64,000 nucleotides of DNA, taken from assembly GCA_023105745.1 (NCBI GenBank), contig JALGQZ010000007.1, forward strand, positions 4,447,592 to 4,511,591, in the 5' to 3' direction. Both the position numbers and the translations under genes were made by a program. Shown here piece by piece: positions 46,254 to 57,054 of this stretch (position 1 is the stretch's first letter; the number at the start of each line of letters is the position of its first letter). Source of the DNA: Austropuccinia psidii. Lineage: Eukaryota; Basidiomycota; Pucciniomycetes; Pucciniales; Sphaerophragmiaceae. Under the pieces are notes generated by a model that did not search any database, was not told the origin of the DNA, and worked only from the letters and a program-made list of their open reading frames with translations.

Positions 46254-49200
46254 ATGACTACCAGAAGAGGTTCCCAATACTCCATCCAATCAGATGGAGC
46301 TGGACTCAGAGGTAGAACTGATCCCTCAAAAGGGAAAAGAAAGGGCAATATCCCCTGTGGAACAGAATCCACACAAGGAAGTGCCTTATCCCAAAGGCAA
46401 GTCCAAGAAATGCCCATGATATCTGAACCTGAATTGGAACCAAGTGTGAGTAGCTCAAATAGGTACAAATCACATTCAGAGGGCTCAAATAGACATCTAC
46501 ATGAGCCAGTACAAGCAGTATTACACAGTGTACAAGGACAAAGATTGGGAAATGTTGCCTCAAATACACCAAGTAGTGATGAACTCATGGCACATCCTGC
46601 AAAAGTTCCTCAAAGAGGAGGAGATAGTGAAATACTCCAATGGATGGAATCCACTGTCATCCAAACATCAAATAAAAAAAATCAAGGATTACCATGCCAA
46701 AAAGAGGGAGGCAACCAAGGAAGAAGCCCCAGTAGCTTCTACCAGCAAGCCCCAAGCCAACCCACTTCCCCAAGAAGGGAAGAAGAACAAGAAAAAGCAT
46801 TGGAGGAAACAATATTCCCCAAGCTACAGGATCCCAAGAATCCAAAAGGATGCCATGGACAATGTTTTCAACATGGCCAGAAACTTGATGGAATTCAACG
46901 ACAAGGAAGAGCAAAGAATGAGACAACCTCATTTCCCAAAGAAATAGCCTTGTCCAAAGATGTTGTAGATACTTTAACAGAAATTAAAAATAGTATATTA
47001 CCTCTAAAAGAAATTAAAGATAGTTTATTATCACTACAAGAAATAAATAACAATTTATCTTCTTTAACAAAAATTGTTGTGCAAAACAAGAAAGAAATTG
47101 ACAACATTAAGTTTATTGTTGAAAATAATAAACCAAAAAATTTGATTGACAATACTCAAAAATTAATACAAGGACAACAAGAATTGTATAAATACATAAA
47201 AGATATCAAAGACAAAACTTTGACAATCAATTATGATGTGAGTATTGACAATCTTACAGAAAAATTAAAAAAATTAAGTATTTCTGTAGAAAAATTTGAA
47301 GAAAAGACTTCATCACACCAAAAATTACTTTTGGACCATGTGGAAAAAAGTGATGAAGCAAGAATGCATCTTAAAGATGACATTCAGAGTGAAATAAGGC
47401 TCATTACTGAAAAAATGGATAAAATTAATGAGGCTAATTTAAATATGCCAAAGTTATCAACACCATTTTCTCATATAAGAAGCCCTGTTAAAACAAAACA
47501 GGAATTGTCAAATCCTTCAATAACGGACTTGAGTCACCAAGATAATAACCAAGTCTTAATGAAGGAAGCACCTCAATTGAAAGAATGGCCAACATTCACA
47601 GGAGAAGGTGAATATGACCACATGTCATTTATTAAAACAATTGACATGTTGCAAGAAGACTATGCCATACCAGATGAATTCATCACTGCAAGATTACATT
47701 CATTGTTTGAGAAATCTGCAAAAAGATGGTATTATGGCATAAGACAAACAAATGGTAAAAATATCTGGTCTTGGTGGAAACAAGAAATAATCACCAAATG
47801 GGCAAATGATGCCTGGAGGTATAAGATAGAAAATGCATTTGAAAACTCTTTCTTTGACCCAGAGAAAGACAAACCTTTAACTTGGTTCTTGAAACAAGTT
47901 GAAAGGCTTAATGCACTGTACCCAGAAATGTCACAAAAAATGGTGCACATGAAAATACTTAAAAAATGTGGAGGGGAACTAGAACATGCCCTAAGAAGCA
48001 GGTGTATAGAACCATGCTCCACAGAAGAGTATATAAATGCACTAGAAGATATAGTGACAAGAACAAAAAATTGCAGGACTTGGAAGAAATTGGACATTAA
48101 AAGCCCAAATAAACCATTTATCAAAAGAGATAAATCAAAAGAATCCTTTAAGCCCAATACATCCAACAATAATGAGCAAAGAAAATGCCATAAATGTGGA
48201 GGTATTGGACACTTAGCCAATAATTGCCTTAAAAAAGCAAAGATTAATGAAATTGTGGAAACAGAAAACCACAATGACAAAGAAGAGGAATCTGACTCTG
48301 AAAAAGAGACAGAAGAGTCAGAAAGCTCTGAAAGTGATGAAATCAATATAATTAATGCACAAATTAATAATATTGATATAATGTATGAAGTACTGGATGT
48401 TAATTCAAACTTACCACAAGTTGGAACATCTGACACAAACCTGACAAACATACAAGATGCCAAAATGTATAGAACCAAACCTGCAAGAGGAATGGGATAT
48501 ACAGCTGGAAAATCAAGTATAAGTATTGTTATGGTTGATAACCAAGAAGGAAAAGTTAACTTGGATACAGGAGCATATTGCACTTGTGTTGGCAAAAGTT
48601 ATTTAAAAACCATTGTCCCAGACTGGCAAGAAAAACTTATACCAAGACAAGGTGTCAAATTTAGCAGTGCAAGTGAGAGCATGAAGCCCCTTGGAATAAT
48701 TGATTTAACACTAATTTTTCCTCATCCCTCACAATGTGTCAGAATTAAAGTAGAGTTTGTAGTAATGGACAACTGTACTAGTAATCATTTCATACTTGGG
48801 AATGACTACTTATCAATCTATGGTATAGATATCTCCAACCAAAAGGATAGATATTTTACCATAGGAGATAACAAAAGACAAAAGTTTGGCTTCTTAAATA
48901 ACAAAAAACAAATCACAGTTATTAAGAAGGAAGAAAAAATTCCAGAAAAGGAACTTTTTATATCTGAACAACTTAAAGAGGCAGAATTCAATCAAGAACT
49001 AACAGAAAAAATGAAAGAAAAATTGATTGACCTCTTATTTAAGTATAAAAATGCCTTTTCAACTGACAAAGAACCACTAGGTGCCATAATTGGACATGAA
49101 GTGGATATAATTCTTAATGTAGAAAAACCTTACCCACCTTTATTAAGAAGACCTGCTTATCCAGCCAGTCCAAGGGCTAGAGAAGCCTTAGAGGTGCACA

Positions 49201-50783
49201 TTAAAGAATTAATGGACCTTGGAGTATTAAGAAAGGTTGGACATAATGAACAAGTAGAAGTTACTACACCTGTCATTATAACTTGGCATAATGGAAAATC
49301 AAGGATGGTAGGAGACTTCAGAGCCCTGAACACCTATACCATTCCAGACAGATATCCAATACCTAGAATCCATGAGACATTGACCCAATTGTCACAAGCT
49401 AAGTTCATCACAGCTATGGATGCTCTTAAGGGTTTTCATCAAAATGTCTTAACAGATAATGCCAATAAACTACTAAGAATAATAGTCCATTGTGGAATTT
49501 TTGAATACTTAAGAATGCCATTTGGGATAAAAAATGCACCTTCCCATTATCAAAGAATGATGAATACCATATTCCCTGAAGAATTATCAGAAGGATGGTT
49601 AATTATCTATATTGATGATATCATAGTTTGCTCAGAAACTTGGGAAAATCACCTTACAAGACTAGAGAGGGTACTACAAAAAATAGTCCAAGTGAATATG
49701 AAAATTTCCTTGAAAAAGTGTCATTTTGAATACAGTGAACTAAAAGCACTAGGACATGTTGTATCTGGCCTTAGTCTAGGCATTGACAAAAATAAAGTGG
49801 CAGCAGTACTACTTAAACCAATGCCTCAAACCAAAAAAGAAAAGCAATCATTTCTAGGATTTGCTGGTTACTATAGACAGCATATAAAGGACTTTGCAAA
49901 GATTGCTAAATCCTTGTATAAGCTATGTGACCAACAAACAGTCTATGAGATGAAAGAAGAAAGAGTCAAGGCATATGAAGAATTGAAAAATTCCTTAACA
50001 AATGCCCCATTTCTTCTAATGCCAGATTGGAAACTACCCTTCAAACTGTACATTGATGCTTGTGGAGAAGGACTAGGTGCTGCACTTCACCAAACACAAA
50101 TTATCAATGATAAACCAGTGGAAGGACCAATTTGTTTCATTTCAAGGCAAATAAAGCCAACAGAAGCAAGGTATGGAGCAAGCCAAATGGAATGCTTATG
50201 CCTAGTATGGGCTTTAGAAAAACTGCATTATTATTTGGATGGCACAGTATTTGATGTAATCACAGACTGTAATGCTGTGAAATCACTATTAAATATGAAA
50301 ACTCCAAATAGACATATGCTGAGATGGCGAATTGCTATCCAAGAATATAGAGGAAATATGACTATTGTTCATAAATCTGAAAATATTCACAAAAATGCAG
50401 ATGGTCTTAGCAGATGGGCTCTAGCAAATACCCCTGACAATCCAGCATGGGTACCACAAGAAGAACACCATATAGAAGGAATATGTGTTACAGACATTGG
50501 CACAGAATTCTTTAACCAAGTTAAAGAAAGCTATAAGACAGACAAAAATTGCCATATCTTAAGCCAACTTCTAATGAAAGACTGCAAAGATCCATCACTT
50601 TCATCAAAACTAGATGAAATATGGAAAAAGGCATATGATGAAGGAAGATTCCACCTCCTTGATGGAATCCTTTACCATAGACCAAAACACACATGTGTTA
50701 TGGCCTTAACAGATAGAACACTAATAAACACTATTTTACATGAGTGTCATGATAGTGTTGCATCTGGACATCTCAGAAGATAG
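46254..50783 (+). CDS. gag-pol: B2 Gag-Pol polyprotein (Gag, PR, RT, RNase H, start of integrase)
   Basis: 1509 codons from ATG 46254 without a stop. Residues 1 to about 230 are a polar head overlapping the +1 ORF. About 235-390 is a coiled-coil-like Lys/Glu/Asn/Ile-rich segment. About 440-600 is capsid ([31 protein letters not shown]). Residues 645-658 are a zinc knuckle [14 protein letters not shown]. Protease DTGA has its Asp at about 771. RT YIDDI has its aspartates at about 1121-1122. RNase [14 protein letters not shown] starts near 1266. The integrase zinc finger starts [10 protein letters not shown] and is cut by the frameshift. Gag and Pol share one frame with no shift between them, unlike many Ty3 elements. 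The start is chosen as the only ATG at the head of the frame; it lies within the proposed intron, so this product needs unspliced RNA. Confidence 0.93.
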   Translation: MTTRRGSQYSIQSDGAGLRGRTDPSKGKRKGNIPCGTESTQGSALSQRQVQEMPMISEPELEPSVSSSNRYKSHSEGSNRHLHEPVQAVLHSVQGQRLGNVASNTPSSDELMAHPAKVPQRGGDSEILQWMESTVIQTSNKKNQGLPCQKEGGNQGRSPSSFYQQAPSQPTSPRREEEQEKALEETIFPKLQDPKNPKGCHGQCFQHGQKLDGIQRQGRAKNETTSFPKEIALSKDVVDTLTEIKNSILPLKEIKDSLLSLQEINNNLSSLTKIVVQNKKEIDNIKFIVENNKPKNLIDNTQKLIQGQQELYKYIKDIKDKTLTINYDVSIDNLTEKLKKLSISVEKFEEKTSSHQKLLLDHVEKSDEARMHLKDDIQSEIRLITEKMDKINEANLNMPKLSTPFSHIRSPVKTKQELSNPSITDLSHQDNNQVLMKEAPQLKEWPTFTGEGEYDHMSFIKTIDMLQEDYAIPDEFITARLHSLFEKSAKRWYYGIRQTNGKNIWSWWKQEIITKWANDAWRYKIENAFENSFFDPEKDKPLTWFLKQVERLNALYPEMSQKMVHMKILKKCGGELEHALRSRCIEPCSTEEYINALEDIVTRTKNCRTWKKLDIKSPNKPFIKRDKSKESFKPNTSNNNEQRKCHKCGGIGHLANNCLKKAKINEIVETENHNDKEEESDSEKETEESESSESDEINIINAQINNIDIMYEVLDVNSNLPQVGTSDTNLTNIQDAKMYRTKPARGMGYTAGKSSISIVMVDNQEGKVNLDTGAYCTCVGKSYLKTIVPDWQEKLIPRQGVKFSSASESMKPLGIIDLTLIFPHPSQCVRIKVEFVVMDNCTSNHFILGNDYLSIYGIDISNQKDRYFTIGDNKRQKFGFLNNKKQITVIKKEEKIPEKELFISEQLKEAEFNQELTEKMKEKLIDLLFKYKNAFSTDKEPLGAIIGHEVDIILNVEKPYPPLLRRPAYPASPRAREALEVHIKELMDLGVLRKVGHNEQVEVTTPVIITWHNGKSRMVGDFRALNTYTIPDRYPIPRIHETLTQLSQAKFITAMDALKGFHQNVLTDNANKLLRIIVHCGIFEYLRMPFGIKNAPSHYQRMMNTIFPEELSEGWLIIYIDDIIVCSETWENHLTRLERVLQKIVQVNMKISLKKCHFEYSELKALGHVVSGLSLGIDKNKVAAVLLKPMPQTKKEKQSFLGFAGYYRQHIKDFAKIAKSLYKLCDQQTVYEMKEERVKAYEELKNSLTNAPFLLMPDWKLPFKLYIDACGEGLGAALHQTQIINDKPVEGPICFISRQIKPTEARYGASQMECLCLVWALEKLHYYLDGTVFDVITDCNAVKSLLNMKTPNRHMLRWRIAIQEYRGNMTIVHKSENIHKNADGLSRWALANTPDNPAWVPQEEHHIEGICVTDIGTEFFNQVKESYKTDKNCHILSQLLMKDCKDPSLSSKLDEIWKKAYDEGRFHLLDGILYHRPKHTCVMALTDRTLINTILHECHDSVASGHLRR
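46265..46947 (+). CDS. B2 overlapping +1-frame ORF (GWNP protein)
   Basis: +1 reading of the gag head. It is open from 46265 to TGA 46417 ([20 protein letters not shown]...) and from ATG 46501 to TAG 46945, 148 codons: [28 protein letters not shown], a Lys-rich linker, [20 protein letters not shown] and a charged tail. The two open parts could be joined by removing 46397-46492, a GC-AG intron candidate in matching phase. The amino-acid make-up (Trp, Tyr, Leu, Ile) is more protein-like than the frame-0 head. It is homologous to the A and C +1 ORFs. Function unknown. Confidence 0.6.
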
Positions 50784-52050
50784 GACACTAGAGAGGGTGA
50801 AAACCTGCTCTTGGTGGCCAAATTGGAAGAAAGATGTTGCAGAGTACTGCCAAACCTGTGACAGATGTCAAAAAGCCAACAGAGCCACAGGAAAGAAATT
50901 TGGAATGATGATTCAAATCCAAGAACCAAAATCCCCATGGGAAATAGTTCATATGGATTGGGTAACAGCACTACCTCCAGGAGGAGACAGGAGCTATCAT
51001 GCATGTCTAGTGTTAGTTGAAAGGTACAGTAAAACTCCCATGTTCTTACCATGTCATAAAGATGACACAGCTATGGATACAGGCATAATGATATGGAATA
51101 AAGTCATTAGCCACACAGGCTTATTCCAAAATATTATAAGTGACAGAGACCCAAAGTTCACTTCAGCATTAGGGACAAATCTCCATAACTTGTTTGGGAC
51201 AAAGTTATCATTCTCAACAGCTTATCATCCTCAAACTGATGGTTTAGCAGAAAGAATGATAAAGACCTTAGAGGATATGATCAGAACATTCTGTGCTTAT
51301 GGGCTAGAATTCAAAGATTCTGATGGTTTTACCCATGATTGGTGTACACTAATACCAGCACCTGAACTGGCATATAAGACATCAATCCATTCTTCTACTG
51401 GCAAAACACCAGCAATGCTAGAAAAAGGTTGGAATCCCAGAATTCCTTATGATACCCTCAAAAAGGACTTAGTGGACATACATCCAACAGCAAGCAGCTT
51501 TAAGATAATGCTTGACAAAGCAAGACACCATGCAAACAGATGCATGCAAGACTCTTTCAAATATGCAAAAGAAAGATGGGACAAAAGTCATAAACCACCT
51601 GACTTCAAAATAGGAGATTTGGTACTAGTATCAACTCTTAATTTTAATAACATAAAAGGACAAAAGAAATTGAAAGATTCCTTTGCAGGACCATTTATGA
51701 TAAAAGCACTTCATGGACCCAATGCTGTACAATTGGAACTCACAGGTGATTTAATGAATAAACACCCACCTTTCCCTGTAAGTCTTATAAAACCTTACAG
51801 CTCAAGTGACAAGGAATTATTTCAACTAAGAAATAAACCCCCACTTGAAATCCCTCCTTTGAAAGAAGGAGAAGAAAAGAGAATTGTAAAAGTCCTTAAA
51901 GAAAGAAGGACAAGAAACAAAAAAGAAAGAGAATACCTTGTAAGGTATAGAAATCCAACTCAAGAAGATGAATGGCTACTTGAGAAAGATATAACAAATG
52001 CTGATAAGCTACTGAGGAGGTTTAGACATGAAAGAAAACCTAAGGAATAA
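50768..52050 (+). pseudogene. pol: B2 integrase core and chromodomain
   Basis: Open frame in a different phase from the main one owing to the loss of 2 bases in the CATCTCTCAG segment (B1 has both). It continues [20 protein letters not shown] (zinc finger second half), catalytic HMDWV with Asp at 50956, SDRDPKF with Asp at 51142 and AERMIKTLED with Glu at 51250 (DX35E spacing kept), then a GPF segment and a C-terminal chromodomain (about 51880-52020: YLVRYRNPTQEDEWLLEKD). Chromodomains in this position are known to guide integration to marked chromatin. The nominal ATG at 50740 is not the real start. Confidence 0.9.
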
Positions 52051-52156
52051 TAAAATCAAGCATTATTGAGCTTCAGGACTGATAAAGTCTAATGAAGAGG
52101 TAGGACAGTGGATGATACCCTAATCACACATATCAGATTGTGGTACAATCTTTTTT

Positions 52157-52168
52157 GGTGGTAGGGAA
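52157..52168 (+). other. B2 polypurine tract
   Basis: GGTGGTAGGGAA before the 3' LTR, as in B1. Confidence 0.7.
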
Positions 52169-54193
52169 TGTGAGCCTTTGAGATATGACCACATACCCAA
52201 TAAGGTCACAAAAAGACTCAGAATAATTCCACCTTTAATATAATTATATTAAAATTACTTAGAATAATTATACATTAAAAATAATTACTTAAATATACAA
52301 AAAATACCATAAATTGGTACAAAAATTGGTTTAACTTAAAAACCAATGAATCAACATGTGAAATAAATTATAACATTGGATTCCACATGGAAAAATACAC
52401 ATATACCACTTTTATGGCATATCTGTAAAGTCAATATTTAATGAATTATAAGGTATAATACCTTATAAAAACCATAAAACCTTATTTATCTCAGAGGCCA
52501 ATGAAACAACATGTTAAATAAATTGTACCAATGGATTCCCCACGAAGATCCACACATAAAACAATTAATGAGCTAATTTCCAAAGCTAATACTTAAGGAA
52601 TTAACCTGAATATATGCACTTTTTTGGTCAACACATATATTCAAGGATCATAGCTAATATCTCTCAAACTATACATGATAGAGTGATGAACCAAAAATAA
52701 AGTTACCATGTAATTACTGTAAGAACACAGATATGAACTTTATTTCACAAATTATAAACAAGGTTAAAACCTATGATGAAATATTGATAAAAATCAACAG
52801 AGCTGTTGACCACTTTGTTGTGAAAGTGGTCCAAACTTAAAAACAAGTATACAGTTGAATTCTACTAGTTCATTTGTGAAGAATGATGTAAATTATATTA
52901 TTAAATTCAGGGTATAACCCCCTGAAATCAAGGTTTGAAGTTTAAAATATTGAATTTTGACAGAAAAGATGAGTTACAAGAAAAATCATCAAAATTAGAG
53001 TTTTGATGATGTAATGAAAAGCTCTTGGCAGAATAATAAGGTTATGCCAGGCTATCAGAATTCACTCTCTGAATTGCAGTAGTGTGTAAATCTTAAACGT
53101 TATTGAGGATCAAAGTTTGAGCTTAATTTGAGCAGTTATGATCACTCACTGTAACCTTAATTTAAGTTTAACAGTCTTAAGAGTGATAAAATTGGTGAAT
53201 ACTATTAGTTTATGATTAAAACTAATAAAATCCATGAAATTTGGGGTTCTGCCAAGCCTCTGATGTCATCAACTTTAGAGTTATAGTGATAACTCTAAAT
53301 AATGGTGTAATAATGATGTAATATGGTTTGATAATGATTTAATCATCTCCAAACCTTAAAATATTGATCAATTCCAGTGGATATGATCAGTACACGTCTA
53401 CTAGAAGCCTGTTGGACTCTAGGAGGGAGGTATTTACTATAAATAGAGCTCTTTTTACTCTATTTTCCCCTCAGACGCATCAAAAACATTAAATCAACTA
53501 AATCAAAGGTAATTTCTTTATTCTTTATATATAAGACCATTATATTATTAAAGACCAAAGACCACTTTATTATAATCATCTATTTTGACGTGATTAAATC
53601 ATTTATTTAATTGTTTTTGTTAAAAATCTCTCTAAAAACTCATTTCCATGTAAAAATCCAGAATAATTTGGAATTTTCTTTATTTTTATTGTAAATACAA
53701 TTTGAAAAGGTTGTATTTATATTTTTTGGCCTAAAATATTTCAAAATTATTATATTAAGTGTTAAAAGTAGGTTATTTTCTCTTATTATAATAATTTCTC
53801 TATTATTACTCTCTTAATAATTCTTTAATTAATATAAATAGTATTTATATTAATTTATAACTTTAATATTAGTAATATTATTGTTATTAATTGTTTCTTA
53901 TTAACAAAAAACAATTTTTTACGCCTTTATTATTTGTTGGTAACAATAATAAAGAGCTTTTTAAATATATTAATTTTTTTATATTAATATATTTATTTAT
54001 TATATTATATTTTCATAATATAAATTATATTATTATATTTATTTAATAATATAATTATTTTACGCCAGAATAATAATAATTATTTATTATTATTATATTT
54101 TTAATCTTATTTATTCAATTCATAAGGACATTCAGAGTACAGTAAGTAATAAATTAGTAATTTTTACTTATTGTTTCATAGTCAAACCTTACA
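52169..54193 (+). repeat. B2 3' LTR (family B)
   Basis: 2025 bp, TATA box at 53438-53445, followed by the second AAAGC. Small open frames within it are not genes. Confidence 0.95.
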
Positions 54194-55340
54194 AAAGCAG
54201 ACAGGTACCCTATACCTAGGATACCTCATGCCTTGGATAAACTGGCAAAAGCCAAATACATAACCAAAATGGATTGTATGAAAGGTTTCCACCAAAATGG
54301 AGTTAAACCAAACTCCATGAAATTGCTCAGAATAATATGCCATATGGGCATATATGAGTATACCAGGATTCCTTTGGCATCAACAATGCACCAGCCCACT
54401 TCCAAAGGATGATGGACACAATATTCCAAGAAGACATATTGGAAGGCTGGATGGTGGTATATATTGATGATATCATTATATACTCAGAGGCATGGGAAGA
54501 CCATATACGATACATAGACAGAGTGCTCAGTAAATGTAAACCAATCAATCTGAAAATTTCACTGAAAAAGTGTAATTTTGGCCAACAAGAGCTACTAGCT
54601 CTAGGACATAAAGTCTCAAGTCTTAGTCTGGCAATTGATCAGAATAAAGTAGCAGCAGTACTGCAAAAGCCAGTACCAAAGAGTATCAAAGAGATGCAAT
54701 ACTGCGTTGGTGTTGCCAGCTACTATAGAAACCACATCAAGAATTTTTCCCACATAACTATTTGTTTATACAAGCTATGTTCAAAATATGTAGTTTTTGA
54801 AATTACCAAGGAAAGAAGCAATGCATATGAGAGGACCAAATATGAACTCAAAAATGCACCTGTGCTCATCTTGCCTGACTTTGAACTGCCATTCAAGTTA
54901 TACATAGATGCAGGATGTAGCCAAGGCTTAGGACAGCCCTTCACCAAAGACAAATTGTAGATGGTGAACCAAGAGAGGGAGTAATATGTTACATCTCTAG
55001 GCAACTGAAAGATTCAGAAGCCAGGTATGGGGCCACCCAGACTGAATGTCTATGTCTAGTCTTGGCTCTGGAAAAACTCCATTATTATCTGGAGGGTGCA
55101 GTCTTTGAAGTCTACACAGACTGCAAGGCCTTGAAGTCTTTACTGAACATGAAGACTACAAATAGACGCATTCTGAGATAGCAAATGGCCATCCAGGAGT
55201 ATAGAGGGAATATGATCATCATATACAAAGAAGGTAAAAGTCATACCAATGCAGATGGCCACTGGATAATGTCAGGAGAAATCCAGCTTATGACCCTGAA
55301 GTTGCAGCCAAAATCCCTATCCATTTAATGGAAATAGATA
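54194..55340 (+). pseudogene. pol: C2 RT palm to RNase H
   Basis: Resumes RT with [16 protein letters not shown] 1-base loss near 54372 (in the PLASTM segment) shifts the frame. The catalytic motif VVYIDDIIIY is intact (near 54460) in the open stretch 54409-54960. The RNase H start is YIDAGCSQGLGQP, then a shift at 54940 and a stop at 55180 (TAG in the LRWQ-like site). The end near 55260 resembles the NADG linker. Confidence 0.87.
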
Positions 55341-55399
55341 GGAGGAAGAACTTCAGATTCTCTGAATGGGCACCAGGAAGTGGTACCCTTGACATTGGA

Positions 55400-57016
55400 A
55401 ACACTGATTCAGAAGGAACAGAAACTCCCATACTGGGAATAGGTTCCTCAGAACTGCACAATGAATCTTTAAGTGCAGTACTGAAGTCTTATGCCAAACA
55501 CAAACAGTGTGGCACACTACTACAACTCCTTCAACAAAAATAAAGGAGTCCAGAACTGGAATCCCAGCTGGAAGAACCCTGGTTGACGACCTATAAGGAC
55601 AAGAAGTTCTTGCTTGTGAATGGCCTGCTTTACCACAGAGAAAAGCACACAAGTGCACTCACAGTGGTAGACAGAGACCACATCTCCCTGATACTGCAGG
55701 AATGCCATGACTGCCCTTATATGGGAGCCATGAGTGAGGACAGGACCAAAGAGAGGGCAGCAAGCACAGTTTGGAGGACCAAGTGGGAACAAGAGTTGAG
55801 TGAATACATCAACACTTGTGAAGGATGCCAAAAGGAAAATAGGAAAAATGGGAAGAACTATGGGTTAATTCAACATATAGAGGAACCCAAACACCCATGG
55901 GAAACCATCAATATGGACTGGGTCACAGGACTTGTCCCAGGAGGCAAAGAAAACTACAATGACTGCTTAATCATAGCTGATAGGTTCAGAAAGAGTATGA
56001 GGTGTCTACCATGCCATAAAGAGGACACAGCCATGGACACTGCTCTGTTATTCTGGAATAACATAATATCTACCTATGGAGTCCTCAAAATCATCATTAG
56101 TGATAGGGACCCAAAATTCACATCTGAAATTTGGACCAAGTTGTATGACATGCTTGGAACCGAGCTTGCATTTTCCACAGTTTACCATCCACAAACAGAT
56201 TGCCTAGCTGAAAGGATGATCCAGACAGTGGAGGACATCCTTAGAAGGTTCTGTGCCTATGGCATGGAATACAAGGACCATGAGGGATACACCCATGACT
56301 GGAATACCCTTCTACCACCTGTCCAACTGCCTTACAATACAAGTCAGCACTCTACCACAGGAAAAACACCTGAACTGGTAGAGAAAGGGCGGAATCCCCT
56401 GTTGCCTGTGGATCACTTGAAGAAGAATCTTCTGACCATCCACCCCATAGTCCAGGACTTCCATGACATGTGGAAGAGGGCTTGTGACACAGATGTCAAA
56501 TGCATAGCTGAGGCAAAGGAATATAATAAGCAGAGGTGGGACAAGACACACATGGAACCTGACTGTAAGGATGGGGACCAGGTGCTAGTGTCTAAACTAA
56601 ACTTTAATAATATTAAAGGACCCAGGAAGATGAGGGACTCCTTTGTAGAGCCCTTTACTATCATGAAGTTGATAGGAAAGAATGCAGTGGAAGTCAAACT
56701 TACAGAGGAATTTTCCAGGAATCACCCAGTCTTTCCAGTAGGTTTAGTCAAACCATACTTTCACACAGAGGAGGACAAATTCCCCTCCAGGAGGAGGAAC
56801 CCCACACCACCAGAGATAGTGGAAGTGGAGGATTCCTCTGGACCTGTGAGTAAAATCATCAGGGCCAGGAAGATCAGACTTAATGGGAAGGATCAAAGAC
56901 AATACTTAGCCAGATTCAAGAACCAAACAGCTGATAAGGACAAATGGTTGGCAGAAGATGCCATACCAGATGAGAACCTTCATTTAAGGAGATTCAGAGC
57001 CTCTAGGAGGAATTAA
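55400..57016 (+). CDS. pol: C2 integrase with chromodomain
   Basis: A long open frame (55583-57016) preceded by a short linker. It contains the zinc finger [15 protein letters not shown] (the second His is replaced by Ala-Met) and CEGCQKENR, catalytic [22 protein letters not shown] and [10 protein letters not shown] (DX35E), a GP segment, and a C-terminal chromodomain [16 protein letters not shown]. It is codon-complete to TAA 57014. The altered zinc finger and the broken upstream pol make it unlikely to act alone, but it is the cleanest family C integrase here. Confidence 0.9.
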
Positions 57017-57042
57017 CATTCTCATCAATGATGAGCCTTTTT

Positions 57043-57054
57043 AGAGGGAGGGTA
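57043..57054 (+). other. C2 polypurine tract
   Basis: AGAGGGAGGGTA directly precedes the 3' LTR. Confidence 0.68.

Larger units (their letters stand above)
43498..54193 (+). mobile_element. Ty3/gypsy chromovirus B2, full-length and nearly intact
   Basis: This 10,696-bp element has LTRs at 43498-45523 and 52169-54193 and a perfect 5-bp TSD AAAGC. Gag to integrase zinc finger is one open frame of 1509 codons, and the rest of integrase is open. A 2-base deletion near 50773 is the only break I see in the main frame. It is the best reference copy for family B. Confidence 0.96.

Noticed and set aside
47732..48595. 287-codon minus-strand open frame antisense to B2 gag
   Set aside because: It mirrors the AT-rich, stop-poor complement of the coding strand, is Ser/Leu/Phe-rich, and has no start context or homology. 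The same shadow occurs in B1 at 19339-19887.
54194..57016. C2 3' half as a separate solo pol fragment
   Set aside because: The AAAGC duplication and RT continuity from 43497 to 54194 show it is the same element split by B2.
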